Below are positions 1-9,025 of a stretch of 64,000 nucleotides of DNA, piece after piece (position 1 is the first letter of the stretch; each line of letters begins with the position of its first letter). The notes beneath the pieces are model-generated. The model ran no database searches. It saw only the letters and a program-made list of their open reading frames with translations, and was not told the origin of the DNA. The DNA is from Cognatilysobacter bugurensis (lineage in GTDB: Bacteria > Pseudomonadota > Gammaproteobacteria > Xanthomonadales > Xanthomonadaceae). The DNA lies in assembly GCF_014652095.1 (NCBI RefSeq), contig NZ_BMYD01000001.1, positions 1,217,466 to 1,281,465 on the forward strand, read 5' to 3'. The position numbers were made by a program, and so were the translations under genes.

Positions 1-84
1 CTCGCCGACGCACTGGCCCCGTTCGGCGCCGCTGCAGCGCCGCTCGCCGCACTGGGCGATTACGCGGTGCGCCGCGCGCATTAA
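1..84 (+). CDS. C-terminal fragment, probable polyprenyl (farnesyl-type) diphosphate synthase
   Basis: Only the last 27 codons and a TAA stop lie in the window. The peptide is Ala/Leu-rich and ends LGDYAVRRAH, which resembles the C-terminus of IspA-type trans-prenyl transferases (pattern: small helix, then LA-x-Y-x-x-x-R). The aspartate-rich catalytic motifs would be upstream, outside the window, so the assignment rests on tail similarity alone. It is oriented away from the reverse-strand DUF4870 genes that follow. Confidence 0.4.
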   Translation, partial: LADALAPFGAAAAPLAALGDYAVRRAH

Positions 85-88
85 AGTT

Positions 89-120
89 CGCGGCGGTTGT
101 CAGATTTGCGCGGCGGTTGT
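89..120. repeat. 12-bp direct repeat downstream of the first gene
   Basis: The 12-mer CGCGGCGGTTGT occurs at 89-100 and again at 109-120, a 20-bp period, just after the stop codon at 84. Nothing else links it to a function; it could be a slippage duplication. Confidence 0.5.
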
Positions 121-246
121 GCCCGCCTGCTCGACGGCGGGATCGGCCGATCCACGGTGGCCTGCCGCTGTGAATCCGGCGTGCGCTTCCTGCCCGGCTG
201 GGCCGCGATTACGGCGTTATCCAACGAGCTCGAGCCTCGCAAAAGC

Positions 247-271
247 GAAGGCCCGGACGAGCCGGGCCTTC
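247..271 (-). terminator. Rho-independent terminator of the DUF4870 pair
   Basis: A perfect 10-bp GC stem (247-256 with 262-271) encloses a 5-base loop. Read on the minus strand it lies 25 bp beyond the stop of the DUF4870 gene, and the complement of the AAAA at 241-244 supplies a short T-run soon after the stem. Confidence 0.75.
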
Positions 272-296
272 GAAACGCATACGGTGACGCCGGCGC

Positions 297-740
297 TTAC
301 TTGATCAGGCGCAGCGTGAACGGGTAGCGGTACCGCACGCCCTCGTTCGCCTTGATACCAGCGATGATCGTGAACACGAGCCACGCGAGTCCGATGATGA
401 TCCACGCCGGGATCGCGATCACCAGGCCGATGCCAAGCGTCACGATCGACAGGATCAACAGTGCGAGGAACACTGCGGCGACGGTGATGTTGAAGTTCAG
501 CGCTTCCTTCCCCTGGTCATCGACGAACGGCATCGTGTCCTTCTTCACGAGCCAGATGATGAGCGGGCCGATGAAGCAGCCGATGCTGCCGGCCCAACCC
601 GCTGTCACCACGCCGCCGACGAGTGCGGACAGGTGCGCGAACATCGCCCACTGCCGCGCCTCTGCATCCGCCACGCCCGGGTCGACGTGTGGCGGTTCGT
701 ACGGCGGCGGCGAACCCGGGTTGTCCTTGTAGTCGTTCAC
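297..740 (-). CDS. DUF4870 (Tic20-like) membrane protein, copy 1
   Basis: 147 aa with a GTG start; GGAG lies 7 bases upstream of that start. A Pro-rich cytosolic N-terminus of about 25 residues is followed by hydrophobic segments at about 36-66 and a long one at about 83-130. Conserved DUF4870 features are visible: W-A-M-F-A-H-L-S near residue 31, the loop ending VDDQGKEALNFN near residue 75-86, and the C-terminal RYRYPFTLRLI. The family has no established biochemical role. It lies 72 bp downstream of a second DUF4870 gene on the same strand, probably in one transcript ending at the hairpin at 247-271. Confidence 0.85.
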   Translation of the reverse strand: MNDYKDNPGSPPPYEPPHVDPGVADAEARQWAMFAHLSALVGGVVTAGWAGSIGCFIGPLIIWLVKKDTMPFVDDQGKEALNFNITVAAVFLALLILSIVTLGIGLVIAIPAWIIIGLAWLVFTIIAGIKANEGVRYRYPFTLRLIK

Positions 741-812
741 GACATCACTCCATTTGGCGGGAACCCCAATCTCCGCCTATGTGAAGGCGGGGTCAACTGC
801 CGGGCGCGCCTG

Positions 813-1256
813 TCAGCGGAGTAGACGCAGCGTCAGCGGGTAACGGTAGTGCTCGCCGTTCCACGCCTTGATCGCGGCGATCACGCTGCACACGAGCCAC
901 ACGACGCCGATCGCCGCAATCGCGAGCGCGAGCGCGATGCCTGCCGGCAGCGTCAGGATCAGGCCGAGGCCGAGCGTCAGCACGGTCGCGCCGACGAGGA
1001 CGAAGCCCATCGCAATCGCCGCGCACGCGTAGATGAACATGCTGAGGTTGAAGTTGATGGCCTCGCGCGCGTGCTCGGCCGCAAACGCCGAGTCCTCGCG
1101 CTTGATCAGGTAGACCGCGAGGCCGCCGACCACACCGGCCGCCCCGACGATCCAGCTCGTGGCCAAGGCGAGCACGAGCGCCATCACATGCGCGCCGGCG
1201 GCCCACATGCGCTCGCTTTCGTTGGGCAGGACTGCCGGGGGATGGATCGTGTGCAT
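813..1256 (-). CDS. DUF4870 (Tic20-like) membrane protein, copy 2
   Basis: 147 aa, ATG start with GGAG 8 bases upstream. It has the same layout and length as the copy at 297-740: a short soluble start, a hairpin of hydrophobic segments, the HAREAINFN motif (matching GKEALNFN in the other copy) and the C-terminal HYRYPLTLRLLR. The two copies are clearly paralogous but well diverged, so the duplication is old. It lies 95 bp downstream of pmbA on the same strand. Function unknown. Confidence 0.85.
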   Translation of the reverse strand: MHTIHPPAVLPNESERMWAAGAHVMALVLALATSWIVGAAGVVGGLAVYLIKREDSAFAAEHAREAINFNLSMFIYACAAIAMGFVLVGATVLTLGLGLILTLPAGIALALAIAAIGVVWLVCSVIAAIKAWNGEHYRYPLTLRLLR

Positions 1257-1351
1257 GGCGCCGTCTCCGCCGGAACCGCTCCGGCTTACCGTCGATATTG
1301 CGCCTCACGCCGTGCGTGGCAACCCAACCGATGGCACGGTGCCGCAGTCGA

Positions 1352-2728
1352 CTAGCCGCCTGCGACCGTCATGCGCCCGACCAGAATGGAGCCCGTGCGG
1401 ACGTGCGAGCGGGGGTCGACATCGCTGCCGATCGCTTCAAAGGCCTCGAACATGCCGCGTAGATTGCCGGCAATCGTGATGCCGTCGACCGGGTACTGCA
1501 GCTGCCCGTTCTCGACCCAGAACCCAGCCGCGCCGCGCGAATAATCGCCGGTGATCGTGTTGACGCCCTGTCCCATGAGCTCGGTCACGAGCAGGCCGCG
1601 GCCCATCGTACGCACCAGCGATTCGAAGTCGCCCGCGTTCGCAGCCACCTGCAGGTTGTGCACGCCGCCCGCGTTGCCCGTGCTCTGCAGGCCGAGCTTG
1701 CGCGCGGAATAACTGCCGAGCACGTAGCGCTGCAGCACGCCGTCTTCCACAAGCGAGGATTCTCGTGTCGCAACGCCTTCGGAATCGAACGAGCCCGAGC
1801 GCAGCCCGCGCGGCAGGAACGGTCGCTCGTGGATCGACACCCATTCGGGAAATAGCTTCGTGCCTGCGGAGTCGACGAGGAAGCTCGCGCGCCGGTACAA
1901 CGCGCCGCCCGAGACCGCACCGACCAGATGCCCGATCAGCGACCGCGCGATCTCCGATGCGAACAGCACCGGGTAATCCCCGGTCGGAATCTGGCGCGGG
2001 GACAGGCGCGACACCGCGCGCTCGGCGGCTTTGCGGCCCACCGCGGACGCGGCTTCGAGGTCATCCGCCGCGAGCGCAACGCTGTACCAGCCGTCCCGCT
2101 GCATGTCGGCGCCGCGGCCGGCGATGAGCGCGCAGCCAAGCGAGTGGTGCGTGGCGTGTTCCCGACCGACGAAGCCGTGCGAATTCGCGTACACGCCCAG
2201 GCTCTCGTTGCTGCTCACCGACGCACCGTCGGAGTTCTCGACGCGGCGATCCACTTCGCGCCCGGCGTTCTCGCACGCGAGCGCAAGGTCGACCGCGCGA
2301 TCGGCGTCGATCGCCCACGGATGCCAGGTGTCGAAATCGCGCAGATCGGTGGCCATGAGCGTCGCATCGGCCAAGCCCGCGGCCGTGTCGTCCTCGGTGT
2401 ACCGCGCGATCGCGCAGGCCTGCTCGACGGTCGCGTCGAGGCTCGAGTCACGCAGGTCCGCCGTGCTCGCGCTGCCCTTGCGCTGTCCGAAGTACACGGT
2501 GACCGCAATGCCACGATCGCGCGTGGATTCGACGGTTTCAACCTCACCCATGCGCACATTGACGCTGAGCCCCGCCTCTTCCGAGCAGGACACCTCGGCC
2601 TGGGTCGCGCCGCGCGCGCGGCAGCGTTCGAGCAGGCCTTGCGCGATCCCGGCCAGCGTGTCGAGACGGGCCTGCGGGTCGCCGAGTGCAATGGACGGTG
2701 CGGCGTGCGAAGGGGCAATGGCGTTCAA
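1352..2728 (-). CDS. pmbA: TldE/PmbA metalloprotease-complex subunit
   Basis: 458 aa from the chosen start. PmbA (TldE) pairs with TldD to form a zinc metalloprotease that, in E. coli, matures microcin B17 and degrades unfolded peptides; PmbA itself lacks the HExxxH motif, as here. Family signatures seen are [20 protein letters not shown], the [16 protein letters not shown] stretch and the C-terminal [13 protein letters not shown] place the start at the TTG at 2726-2728, because GAGGA lies 8 bases upstream and the protein then begins with NAIAPS, as xanthomonad homologs do as I recall them. An in-frame ATG at 2759-2761 would add 11 residues. Divergent from darP; its partner tldD is just beyond darP. 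Confidence 0.93.
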   Translation of the reverse strand: MNAIAPSHAAPSIALGDPQARLDTLAGIAQGLLERCRARGATQAEVSCSEEAGLSVNVRMGEVETVESTRDRGIAVTVYFGQRKGSASTADLRDSSLDATVEQACAIARYTEDDTAAGLADATLMATDLRDFDTWHPWAIDADRAVDLALACENAGREVDRRVENSDGASVSSNESLGVYANSHGFVGREHATHHSLGCALIAGRGADMQRDGWYSVALAADDLEAASAVGRKAAERAVSRLSPRQIPTGDYPVLFASEIARSLIGHLVGAVSGGALYRRASFLVDSAGTKLFPEWVSIHERPFLPRGLRSGSFDSEGVATRESSLVEDGVLQRYVLGSYSARKLGLQSTGNAGGVHNLQVAANAGDFESLVRTMGRGLLVTELMGQGVNTITGDYSRGAAGFWVENGQLQYPVDGITIAGNLRGMFEAFEAIGSDVDPRSHVRTGSILVGRMTVAGG

Positions 2729-2803
2729 TGGCTTATCCTCTTGTCGCTCCGGCGTTCGCATCGACGCGAATGCCCGGAGCCCCGAACGTTACGAGAGATC
2801 AGC

Positions 2804-3382
2804 ATGCGCGGTCGAGACGACGAGACCGGTGAATTTCTAGGCCCGAGCCGGAGCCAGCAACGGCGCGAGGCGCTCGAGGTGCTTTCGCTCGGCGAGAAGC
2901 TCGTTGCGCTGACCGATGCGCAGCTCGCAAAGCTGCCGGTGCCCGAGTCGCTGTTGCCGCACATCCGCGAAACGCGGCGCATCACCGCGCACATCGCGCA
3001 CAAGCGGCAACTCGCGTTCCTGGCCAAGCAGATGCGGCGCGAGGACGACGAGACGCTCGAGGCGATCCGCGACGCGCTCGACGAGCACGGCGACACGGCG
3101 CGGCGCGAGGTCGCGGCGATGCACCGGGTGGAAGCGTGGCGCGAGCGCCTCATCGAAGAGGGCGATGAGGCCCTGACGGCGTTGCTCGACGAGCACCCCG
3201 AGGCGGACCGCCAGCGCGTGCGTCAACTCGTGCGCAATGCGATCGACGAACGCAATCGCAACAAGCCGCCCCGCGCGTACCGCGAGCTCTACCGGGAGTT
3301 GCGTGCGTTGATCCTCGGCGCGAGCGCAACGCAGGACGAGGACGCGGAGCTGAACGACGCAGAGCACGACGACGCGGAGTAA
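2804..3382 (+). CDS. darP: Ribosome biogenesis factor DarP (YjgA, DUF615)
   Basis: 192 aa, highly charged and alpha-helical. YjgA/DarP associates with late 50S precursors and helps large-subunit maturation in E. coli. Recognisable features are the N-terminal [19 protein letters not shown], the [21 protein letters not shown] stretch (split here by position: about 48-68) and the [12 protein letters not shown] segment near the C-terminus, followed by an acidic tail rich in Asp/Glu. The ATG at 2804 follows a GAGAG-like ribosome site. It is the forward gene sandwiched between pmbA (divergent, 75 bp) and tldD (convergent, 24 bp), a typical xanthomonad arrangement. Confidence 0.93.
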   Translation: MRGRDDETGEFLGPSRSQQRREALEVLSLGEKLVALTDAQLAKLPVPESLLPHIRETRRITAHIAHKRQLAFLAKQMRREDDETLEAIRDALDEHGDTARREVAAMHRVEAWRERLIEEGDEALTALLDEHPEADRQRVRQLVRNAIDERNRNKPPRAYRELYRELRALILGASATQDEDAELNDAEHDDAE

Positions 3383-3384
3383 AC

Positions 3385-3405
3385 GCGCCGTCGTGCGGAC
3401 GGCGC
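3385..3405. terminator. Hairpin between the convergent darP and tldD ends
   Basis: An 8-bp perfect GC stem (3385-3392 with 3398-3405) with a 5-base loop fills the 24 bp between the two stop codons. There is no T-run on either side, so it may be a weak bidirectional or processing hairpin rather than a classic terminator. Confidence 0.45.
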
Positions 3406-3406
3406 A

Positions 3407-4846
3407 TCAGGCCTTGGTTCCGCCCACCGTCAGGCCGTCGATGAGCAACGACGGCTGGCCGACGCCGACGGGCACGCTCTGCCCGTCCTTGCCGCACACG
3501 CCCACGCCTTCGTCGAGCGCAAGGTCGTTCCCGATCATGCGCACCTGCTGCATGGTCTCCGGGCCGTTACCGATCAGCGTTGCGCCCTTGACCGGTGCGG
3601 TGATCTTGCCGTCCTCGATGAGGTAGGCCTCGGTCGCCGAGAACACGTACTTGCCGGACGTGATATCGACCTGACCGCCGCCAAAGTTGACGGCATACAG
3701 CCCCTTCTTCACTGAGCGGATCATTTCCTCCGGGTCGTGCGGCCCGGCGAGCATGTAGGTGTTCGTCATGCGCGGCATCGTCAAGTGCGCGAACGATTCA
3801 CGACGTCCGTTGCCGGTGGGCGCCATGCCCATCAGGCGCGCGTTGAGCGTGTCCTGCATGTAGCCCACGAGCACGCCGTCCTCGATCAGCGTCGTGCAGT
3901 TCGTCGGCGTGCCTTCGTCGTCGATGTTGAGCGAGCCGCGGCGGCCTTCGAGCGTGCCGTCGTCAACGATCGTCACGCCCGGCGACGCGACGCGCTGCCC
4001 GATGCGGCCCGAATACGTGCTCGTGCCCTTGCGGTTGAAGTCACCTTCGAGGCCATGTCCGACGGCCTCGTGCAGCAGCACGCCCGGCCAGCCGGCGCCG
4101 AGCACGACCGGCATCACGCCCGCCGGTGCATCGACCGCGTCGAGGTTCACGAGCGCCTGCCGCAGCGCTTCGCGTGCGAGGTGCTCGGCCTTCTCGCCCA
4201 GAAGGTCCGCATACGAATAGCGCCCGCCGCCACCGGCATAACCCGATTCGCGGCGGCCGTCCTGCTCGACGATGACCTGCACGTTGAAGCGCACGAGCGG
4301 GCGCACGTCGGCGGCGAGGACGCCGTCGCTGCGCGCGATGAGCACGGTGTCGACGCCGCCGGACAGGCTCACGACGACCTGCTTCACGCGCGGGTCGGCC
4401 GCGCGCACGAGCTTGTCGATGCGCCGCAGCGTTTCGACCTTGGTCTCGTTGTCCATCGCATCGATCGGGTCATCCGCCGAGTACAGCGAACGGCCGCCGC
4501 CGCGGACCAGCCGGCCCGGCGCATGGGCGTGGCCGTCGCGCGCGATCGCTCGCGCAGACTTCGAGGCCGTCAGCAGGGCTTCGGAGTTGATCTCGTCGGA
4601 ATACGAAAAGCCGGTCTTTTCGCCGCTGATCGCGCGCACGCCAACGCCCTGCTCGATCGAATGCGCGCCGTCCTTGACGATCCCGTCCTCGACCGTCCAG
4701 CTCTCGCGCCGGGCGTGCTGGAAGTAGAGATCACCGAAATCGACGCCGGGCCCGAGCAGCGCGCCGAACGCGCGCTCGAGGCCTGCGGTGTCGAGGCCGG
4801 CGGGCAGGAGGAGTCGGGATTCGGCGAGCTGAAGCGGAAGGGTCAT
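3407..4846 (-). CDS. tldD: TldD zinc metalloprotease
   Basis: 479 aa, the normal family length. TldD is the catalytic half of the TldD/TldE (PmbA) protease. The zinc motif HEAVGHG is intact at residues 259-265 (H259, E260, H264). Other hallmarks are [20 protein letters not shown] near residue 53-72 and the C-terminal [19 protein letters not shown]. Its partner pmbA is on the same strand 680 bp further on, beyond darP. yhdP ends 190 bp upstream on the same strand, so tldD is probably the last gene of the maf-rng-yhdP-tldD run. Confidence 0.97.
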   Translation of the reverse strand: MTLPLQLAESRLLLPAGLDTAGLERAFGALLGPGVDFGDLYFQHARRESWTVEDGIVKDGAHSIEQGVGVRAISGEKTGFSYSDEINSEALLTASKSARAIARDGHAHAPGRLVRGGGRSLYSADDPIDAMDNETKVETLRRIDKLVRAADPRVKQVVVSLSGGVDTVLIARSDGVLAADVRPLVRFNVQVIVEQDGRRESGYAGGGGRYSYADLLGEKAEHLAREALRQALVNLDAVDAPAGVMPVVLGAGWPGVLLHEAVGHGLEGDFNRKGTSTYSGRIGQRVASPGVTIVDDGTLEGRRGSLNIDDEGTPTNCTTLIEDGVLVGYMQDTLNARLMGMAPTGNGRRESFAHLTMPRMTNTYMLAGPHDPEEMIRSVKKGLYAVNFGGGQVDITSGKYVFSATEAYLIEDGKITAPVKGATLIGNGPETMQQVRMIGNDLALDEGVGVCGKDGQSVPVGVGQPSLLIDGLTVGGTKA

Positions 4847-5035
4847 GGCGTTCTAGAACTCGGTCGTGACGCGGGGTGTGGAGATCCGGCAGGCCCACCG
4901 GGTTGAACGCGGCAGGCCTCAGGAGCACATGGTGCCGCCCGGCGGCTGCATGCAGCATGCATCGCGGTGCCTCACGTGGCCATCCCAGCGAAGCGTGGGT
5001 GATGGCCGCGGCAAATGCACGCAGGGTGCCCGCGG

Positions 5036-8000
5036 TCATCCGGTCGGAGGCTTAGGGGCCTGCGAGACGCGGCGGCTCTGCTCGCGGCTGATCACCTCGA
5101 CCTTCGGATCGGTCCACGGGCCCGTGACCCGGTAGGTCTTCGCGCCGATCTGCCCCAGCGGCTTGCGCAGCACGGCGTTCGCGGCGGCGCCGAGCGCAGC
5201 GCCCACCGGGCCGCCGGCGATCGCACCGACGGCCGTGAGCAGGTTGCCCGCCTTCGGGTGCACCTGGATGGTCTGGTCGAAGCGCTGCGTGCGCAGGTTG
5301 GCTTCGCCGCCGATGTCGATCACGGCGGCGGGACCGTCGATGCGCAGGTCATCGCTGCGCGCCCGGCCGTCGCCGAAACGCACGGTGCCGGCCAGCGTGT
5401 TGAACGCGAAACCCTTGGAGAAAAAGTCGCGGAAATCGAGCGTGAGCCGGCGGGGCAATTCCGCCAGGCTCAGCAATCCCAGCACACGGCCCGCGCCCGG
5501 CTCGACCTCGAGCAGTCGACCGTCGCGCGCATCGAGCACGAGGCGGCCGTCGAGTGCGCCCAGCGCGAACTGCGCCGGGCCGCCTGGCCATGTCGCCTCG
5601 ACGACGACGGACCCCTCGCCCCCGCCGAGCCGGCCGCCGAAGCCGAGACCGCTCATGAGCGCACCGAAGTTGTCGCTGGCCAGCGTGGCATCGATGCGCG
5701 TGCGTGCGTTCGCGCCACGACCGGTCCAGTCGCCCGTCATCGCAACGCGCTGGTTCGCGTGGGTCGCGTCGAGTGTGTCGATGCGCAGACCCGTCGCCGT
5801 GGGCCTAGTGCGCGCACGCGCCCGGCCGAGGCGTGCCTCGGCCACGCGCAGATCGGCGATGTCGAACGCGAGCGGCGGAATTTCACGCGGGTCGATCGCT
5901 GCCAGCGCCCCAGTCGGTGAGGGCGCGTTGGTACTCGGCGGGGCTGGCGACGCCGACGTCGCACGCGAGGCCTGCGCAGTCCCGTCGGTCGGCGCACGAC
6001 TGGCCGCGCTCGCGCTGCGCCAATGCACGCGTTCGAAGCGGCCGGTGATTGGAGCGCCCGGGCCGTCGTCGATTGCCAGCGCACCCTCGAGCGCCGGGCC
6101 GTCGACGCGCACGGTCGTCGCGCGGTCGCCGGGGCTCACGGTCACGCGCGTGTCCGCGAACGCACCGCCCAGCAGCATGAGGCGTTGGGCCCGAACATCG
6201 ATCCGTCGCAACGGCAGCGCAGGCTCGTCCGACGCGGCAGCACCCGAGGCCGCGCCAGAGCGCGTGGCACGCACGAGCGAGATCCAGTCGAGCGCATCAA
6301 GCGTCGTGGCCTGCCCGGTCGCGACGAGGCCGTGGGCAGGCGGCGCCTCGTCGACACGCCCGCTTCCCAGCACCACACGCACGCCACTGCGGCCGTCACG
6401 CTGACGCACGCGCAGCGCCGCGCGCGTGCCGAGCGCGATCTCCAGGTCACCGCTGCCGAGCGGCAACGGCGCGTCGATCGTCGTCAGAAGCGGCACACCG
6501 GCGGGCTTGGAAAGCGGCGCCGGCAACGCGAGCGTCGTACCGACGAGGTTCGATCGCAGCTGCAGGCGCGCGGCGGGCGCAGCCCTGCCTGCGCCCGCCT
6601 TGGCCACCGACACGCCGACCCGCCACGGCGAGCGGCCTTCGACGTACGGCTTGAGCCAATCGACGCCATCGGGCACCTGCCCGAGCAGCGCGTCGGCGCG
6701 CAGCGTGGCGTCGAGCGTGGCCTCGAATGCCTGCCGAGCGTCGCGCACGTACGGTGCGCCCGCGCGCAGCGCCAGGCGCCCGGGCTGCCCCTCGTGGCGC
6801 ACGGCAAGCCCGTCGGCGTCGAAGCCGTGTTGGGAGTACACAGCCGTACCGCGCACAGCGTCGAATGCGAGATCCCATCGCCGGTCCGCCAGGCGCGCGC
6901 CCTCGAAGCCGACCGTTCCATCGATCGCGACCGGCGCCGCCGCGCGCAGCGGGAGCGTGAGCCCGAACGTGGCTGTGACGGGGCCGTCGGCCGACAGGTT
7001 CGCGAAGGTCTCGCGGTGCGCCGGCTCGAGCGGGCTCGTGCGCAGCATCGCGAGCAGCGCGCGCGCATCGGTGCGCGTCTGGGCGTCGACGCGCAGGCGG
7101 CCGCCCTTGTAGCGGTCGATGTCGGCATGCAGCGAGGTCACGTCGACGTCGCCGATGCGTGCCTGCCCGTTGATCGAGAACCCGCTGCCGACGAACCGCA
7201 GGTCCGCGTTCAGCCGTTCGGCCGCGGGCCAGCCAGGGCGGAATTTCAGGGTCGCATCGGCAACGCGCACCGACGCCTCGAACCGTCCGTTGCGGTCCGC
7301 AAACGGCCAGTCGTCGAGGTCGCCCGACACGATCGCGCGGCCCTGCACGATGCGGCCGCCGACGAGGGCGCTGTCGAGCCAGCGCACGAGCGCCGGTGAC
7401 ATCAGGTGACGCACCCAGAAGCCCTTGGCGGTCGGCAGCGAGGCCTCGTCGACCGCGAGTGCCACGTCGATGCGCGGGCGCGTGCCGTCGCCCTGCCAGA
7501 GCAGGCCGCCGCGCGCATCCGCGGCATAGCCCTGCCCGTCGATTCGCAAGGCCGGGGTCTCGACACGCCAGCCCGCGCCGTCGCGCCACGCGACGAGGTC
7601 ACCCCGCAGCGCGACGTCGTGGACCACCCCAAACCCGCGCGGCCAGTCGATCCGCACCGAGGCACCGTCATCGAAGCTCAGTGCCAGGCCGTCGCCACTG
7701 CCGCGCATCACGCCTGCGACGCCGTCGAGGCCCGGCGCCTTGCCGATCGGCTCGAAGCCGAACCCTTCCAGCCGCGCACTCGCGCGCAGCGGCGTGCCGT
7801 TGCCCCCGGCGAGGTCGATGTCATGCGCGACGGCCCGCGGCCGAGCGGCGCGAAGCCAGCGCCGGAGCGCGGGGTCGATGCGGTCGCTGAGCGTCGCGAG
7901 TTCAAGCAGCGGGGCCGCGTCAAGCCGCGCCGCGCGAAGCGCCATGCGTCGCCCGCCTTCCACGCGCAGCCCGTCGAGCGTCTGCTCGTGCTCGGCGCCT

Positions 8001-8932
8001 CCGAAGCGCAGCGTCGGCGCATGCAGCGCCCAGCCGGCCGCGGTGTGCTGCCAACGTGCGCGCGCCTCGACGCGCGGATAGCGCACCTCAAGGCCCTCGC
8101 CGTCGAGCGGCGCCCCGGCAAGCACGACTTCATCAATCGCGGCGTCGAACGTGACGCGCTCGACCCGGTGCGCGCGCAGCTCCGCCCAGGCGCGTGCCCG
8201 CCCTGCCCCGCTGCGCACGGTGATGCCGCCCGCGCTCAGAAGATGCGACCACGCACCGAGCGAGACGTTCGACGCGCCGGCATAGACCCGACCGTCGCCG
8301 CGGCGCCGGTCAATGTCCAACGCGGCATCGATGGGCTGCGCGTCGGGCGCGGGCCACGCTTTGAGTCCGGCCCGGATACGGTCTCCGTCGACGCGCAGCC
8401 GCAGGTCGACGCGCGGCAGATGGGCATTGATTCCGTGGTCCGGCGCGAGGATCGAAAGGCGCCCTCCGATGACCTGCAGTTCGCCCAGGCCCTCGAGGCT
8501 CGCGAGCGGATCGGCGTTCGAGGTGGCCTGGCCTGGCAGGCCGCGCACCTTCCAGCGGCCGTCTGCCGCGCGCTCGAGCGTCAGGTCGACGTCGCGCAGG
8601 CGCAGCTCCGACAGCGGCGTGCCCGGCAGCAGGCCGGCGTAGAGCGACACGAGCATCTCGGTGTCGCCGACCGGAAACGCGCCTGCGCCTTCCCCGACAC
8701 GCAGGTTGTCGAGCCGCAGCAGCGGGCCGCGGCGCGTCCATTCGGTTTCGACGTGATCGAACGCGACCGGCCGGCCCGCACGCGCGCTCAGCCAGTGCGC
8801 CACGCGCTCGGGGTGCTGTCCCGCAAGCGGCAGCAGCTGGTTTGCCACCGCCAGCACCAGCGCGACGAGGATCAGGGTCGACGCCGCGGCGAGCCAGAGC
8901 CCGCGCCGCAGCAGGCGCAGCGTGCGGCGCAT
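5036..8932 (-). CDS. yhdP: YhdP, AsmA/TamB-like envelope protein
   Basis: About 1298 aa. YhdP is an inner-membrane-anchored AsmA-family protein that, with TamB and YdbH in E. coli, carries phospholipid to the outer membrane. After an Arg-rich N-terminus there is one membrane anchor (about residues 14-35), then RPVAFDHVETEWTRRGPLLR, a long beta-rich repetitive periplasmic part, and the C-terminal AsmA-like end with GGEANLRTQRFDQTIQVHP. A Pro/Ala/Ser/Thr linker lies near residue 1000. I chose the ATG at 8930-8932 just before the anchor; it has no clear ribosome site. A GTG at 8987-8989 with AGGG 8 bases upstream would add 19 residues and is a real alternative. Downstream of rng by under 100 bp. 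Confidence 0.93.
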   Translation of the reverse strand: MRRTLRLLRRGLWLAAASTLILVALVLAVANQLLPLAGQHPERVAHWLSARAGRPVAFDHVETEWTRRGPLLRLDNLRVGEGAGAFPVGDTEMLVSLYAGLLPGTPLSELRLRDVDLTLERAADGRWKVRGLPGQATSNADPLASLEGLGELQVIGGRLSILAPDHGINAHLPRVDLRLRVDGDRIRAGLKAWPAPDAQPIDAALDIDRRRGDGRVYAGASNVSLGAWSHLLSAGGITVRSGAGRARAWAELRAHRVERVTFDAAIDEVVLAGAPLDGEGLEVRYPRVEARARWQHTAAGWALHAPTLRFGGAEHEQTLDGLRVEGGRRMALRAARLDAAPLLELATLSDRIDPALRRWLRAARPRAVAHDIDLAGGNGTPLRASARLEGFGFEPIGKAPGLDGVAGVMRGSGDGLALSFDDGASVRIDWPRGFGVVHDVALRGDLVAWRDGAGWRVETPALRIDGQGYAADARGGLLWQGDGTRPRIDVALAVDEASLPTAKGFWVRHLMSPALVRWLDSALVGGRIVQGRAIVSGDLDDWPFADRNGRFEASVRVADATLKFRPGWPAAERLNADLRFVGSGFSINGQARIGDVDVTSLHADIDRYKGGRLRVDAQTRTDARALLAMLRTSPLEPAHRETFANLSADGPVTATFGLTLPLRAAAPVAIDGTVGFEGARLADRRWDLAFDAVRGTAVYSQHGFDADGLAVRHEGQPGRLALRAGAPYVRDARQAFEATLDATLRADALLGQVPDGVDWLKPYVEGRSPWRVGVSVAKAGAGRAAPAARLQLRSNLVGTTLALPAPLSKPAGVPLLTTIDAPLPLGSGDLEIALGTRAALRVRQRDGRSGVRVVLGSGRVDEAPPAHGLVATGQATTLDALDWISLVRATRSGAASGAAASDEPALPLRRIDVRAQRLMLLGGAFADTRVTVSPGDRATTVRVDGPALEGALAIDDGPGAPITGRFERVHWRSASAASRAPTDGTAQASRATSASPAPPSTNAPSPTGALAAIDPREIPPLAFDIADLRVAEARLGRARARTRPTATGLRIDTLDATHANQRVAMTGDWTGRGANARTRIDATLASDNFGALMSGLGFGGRLGGGEGSVVVEATWPGGPAQFALGALDGRLVLDARDGRLLEVEPGAGRVLGLLSLAELPRRLTLDFRDFFSKGFAFNTLAGTVRFGDGRARSDDLRIDGPAAVIDIGGEANLRTQRFDQTIQVHPKAGNLLTAVGAIAGGPVGAALGAAANAVLRKPLGQIGAKTYRVTGPWTDPKVEVISREQSRRVSQAPKPPTG

Positions 8933-9025
8933 CACTGCACGGCGGGCCGGATCAACAGTCCCGTCGATCCGGCAAGCCCATTGCAGCACTCACGACGCCC
9001 TGCCGAGATGCCCTGGGGGTGCGCG

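Noticed and set aside
1928-2803. Upstream extension of darP in the same frame
   Set aside because: It is antisense to pmbA, and a plausible start for darP lies at 2804.
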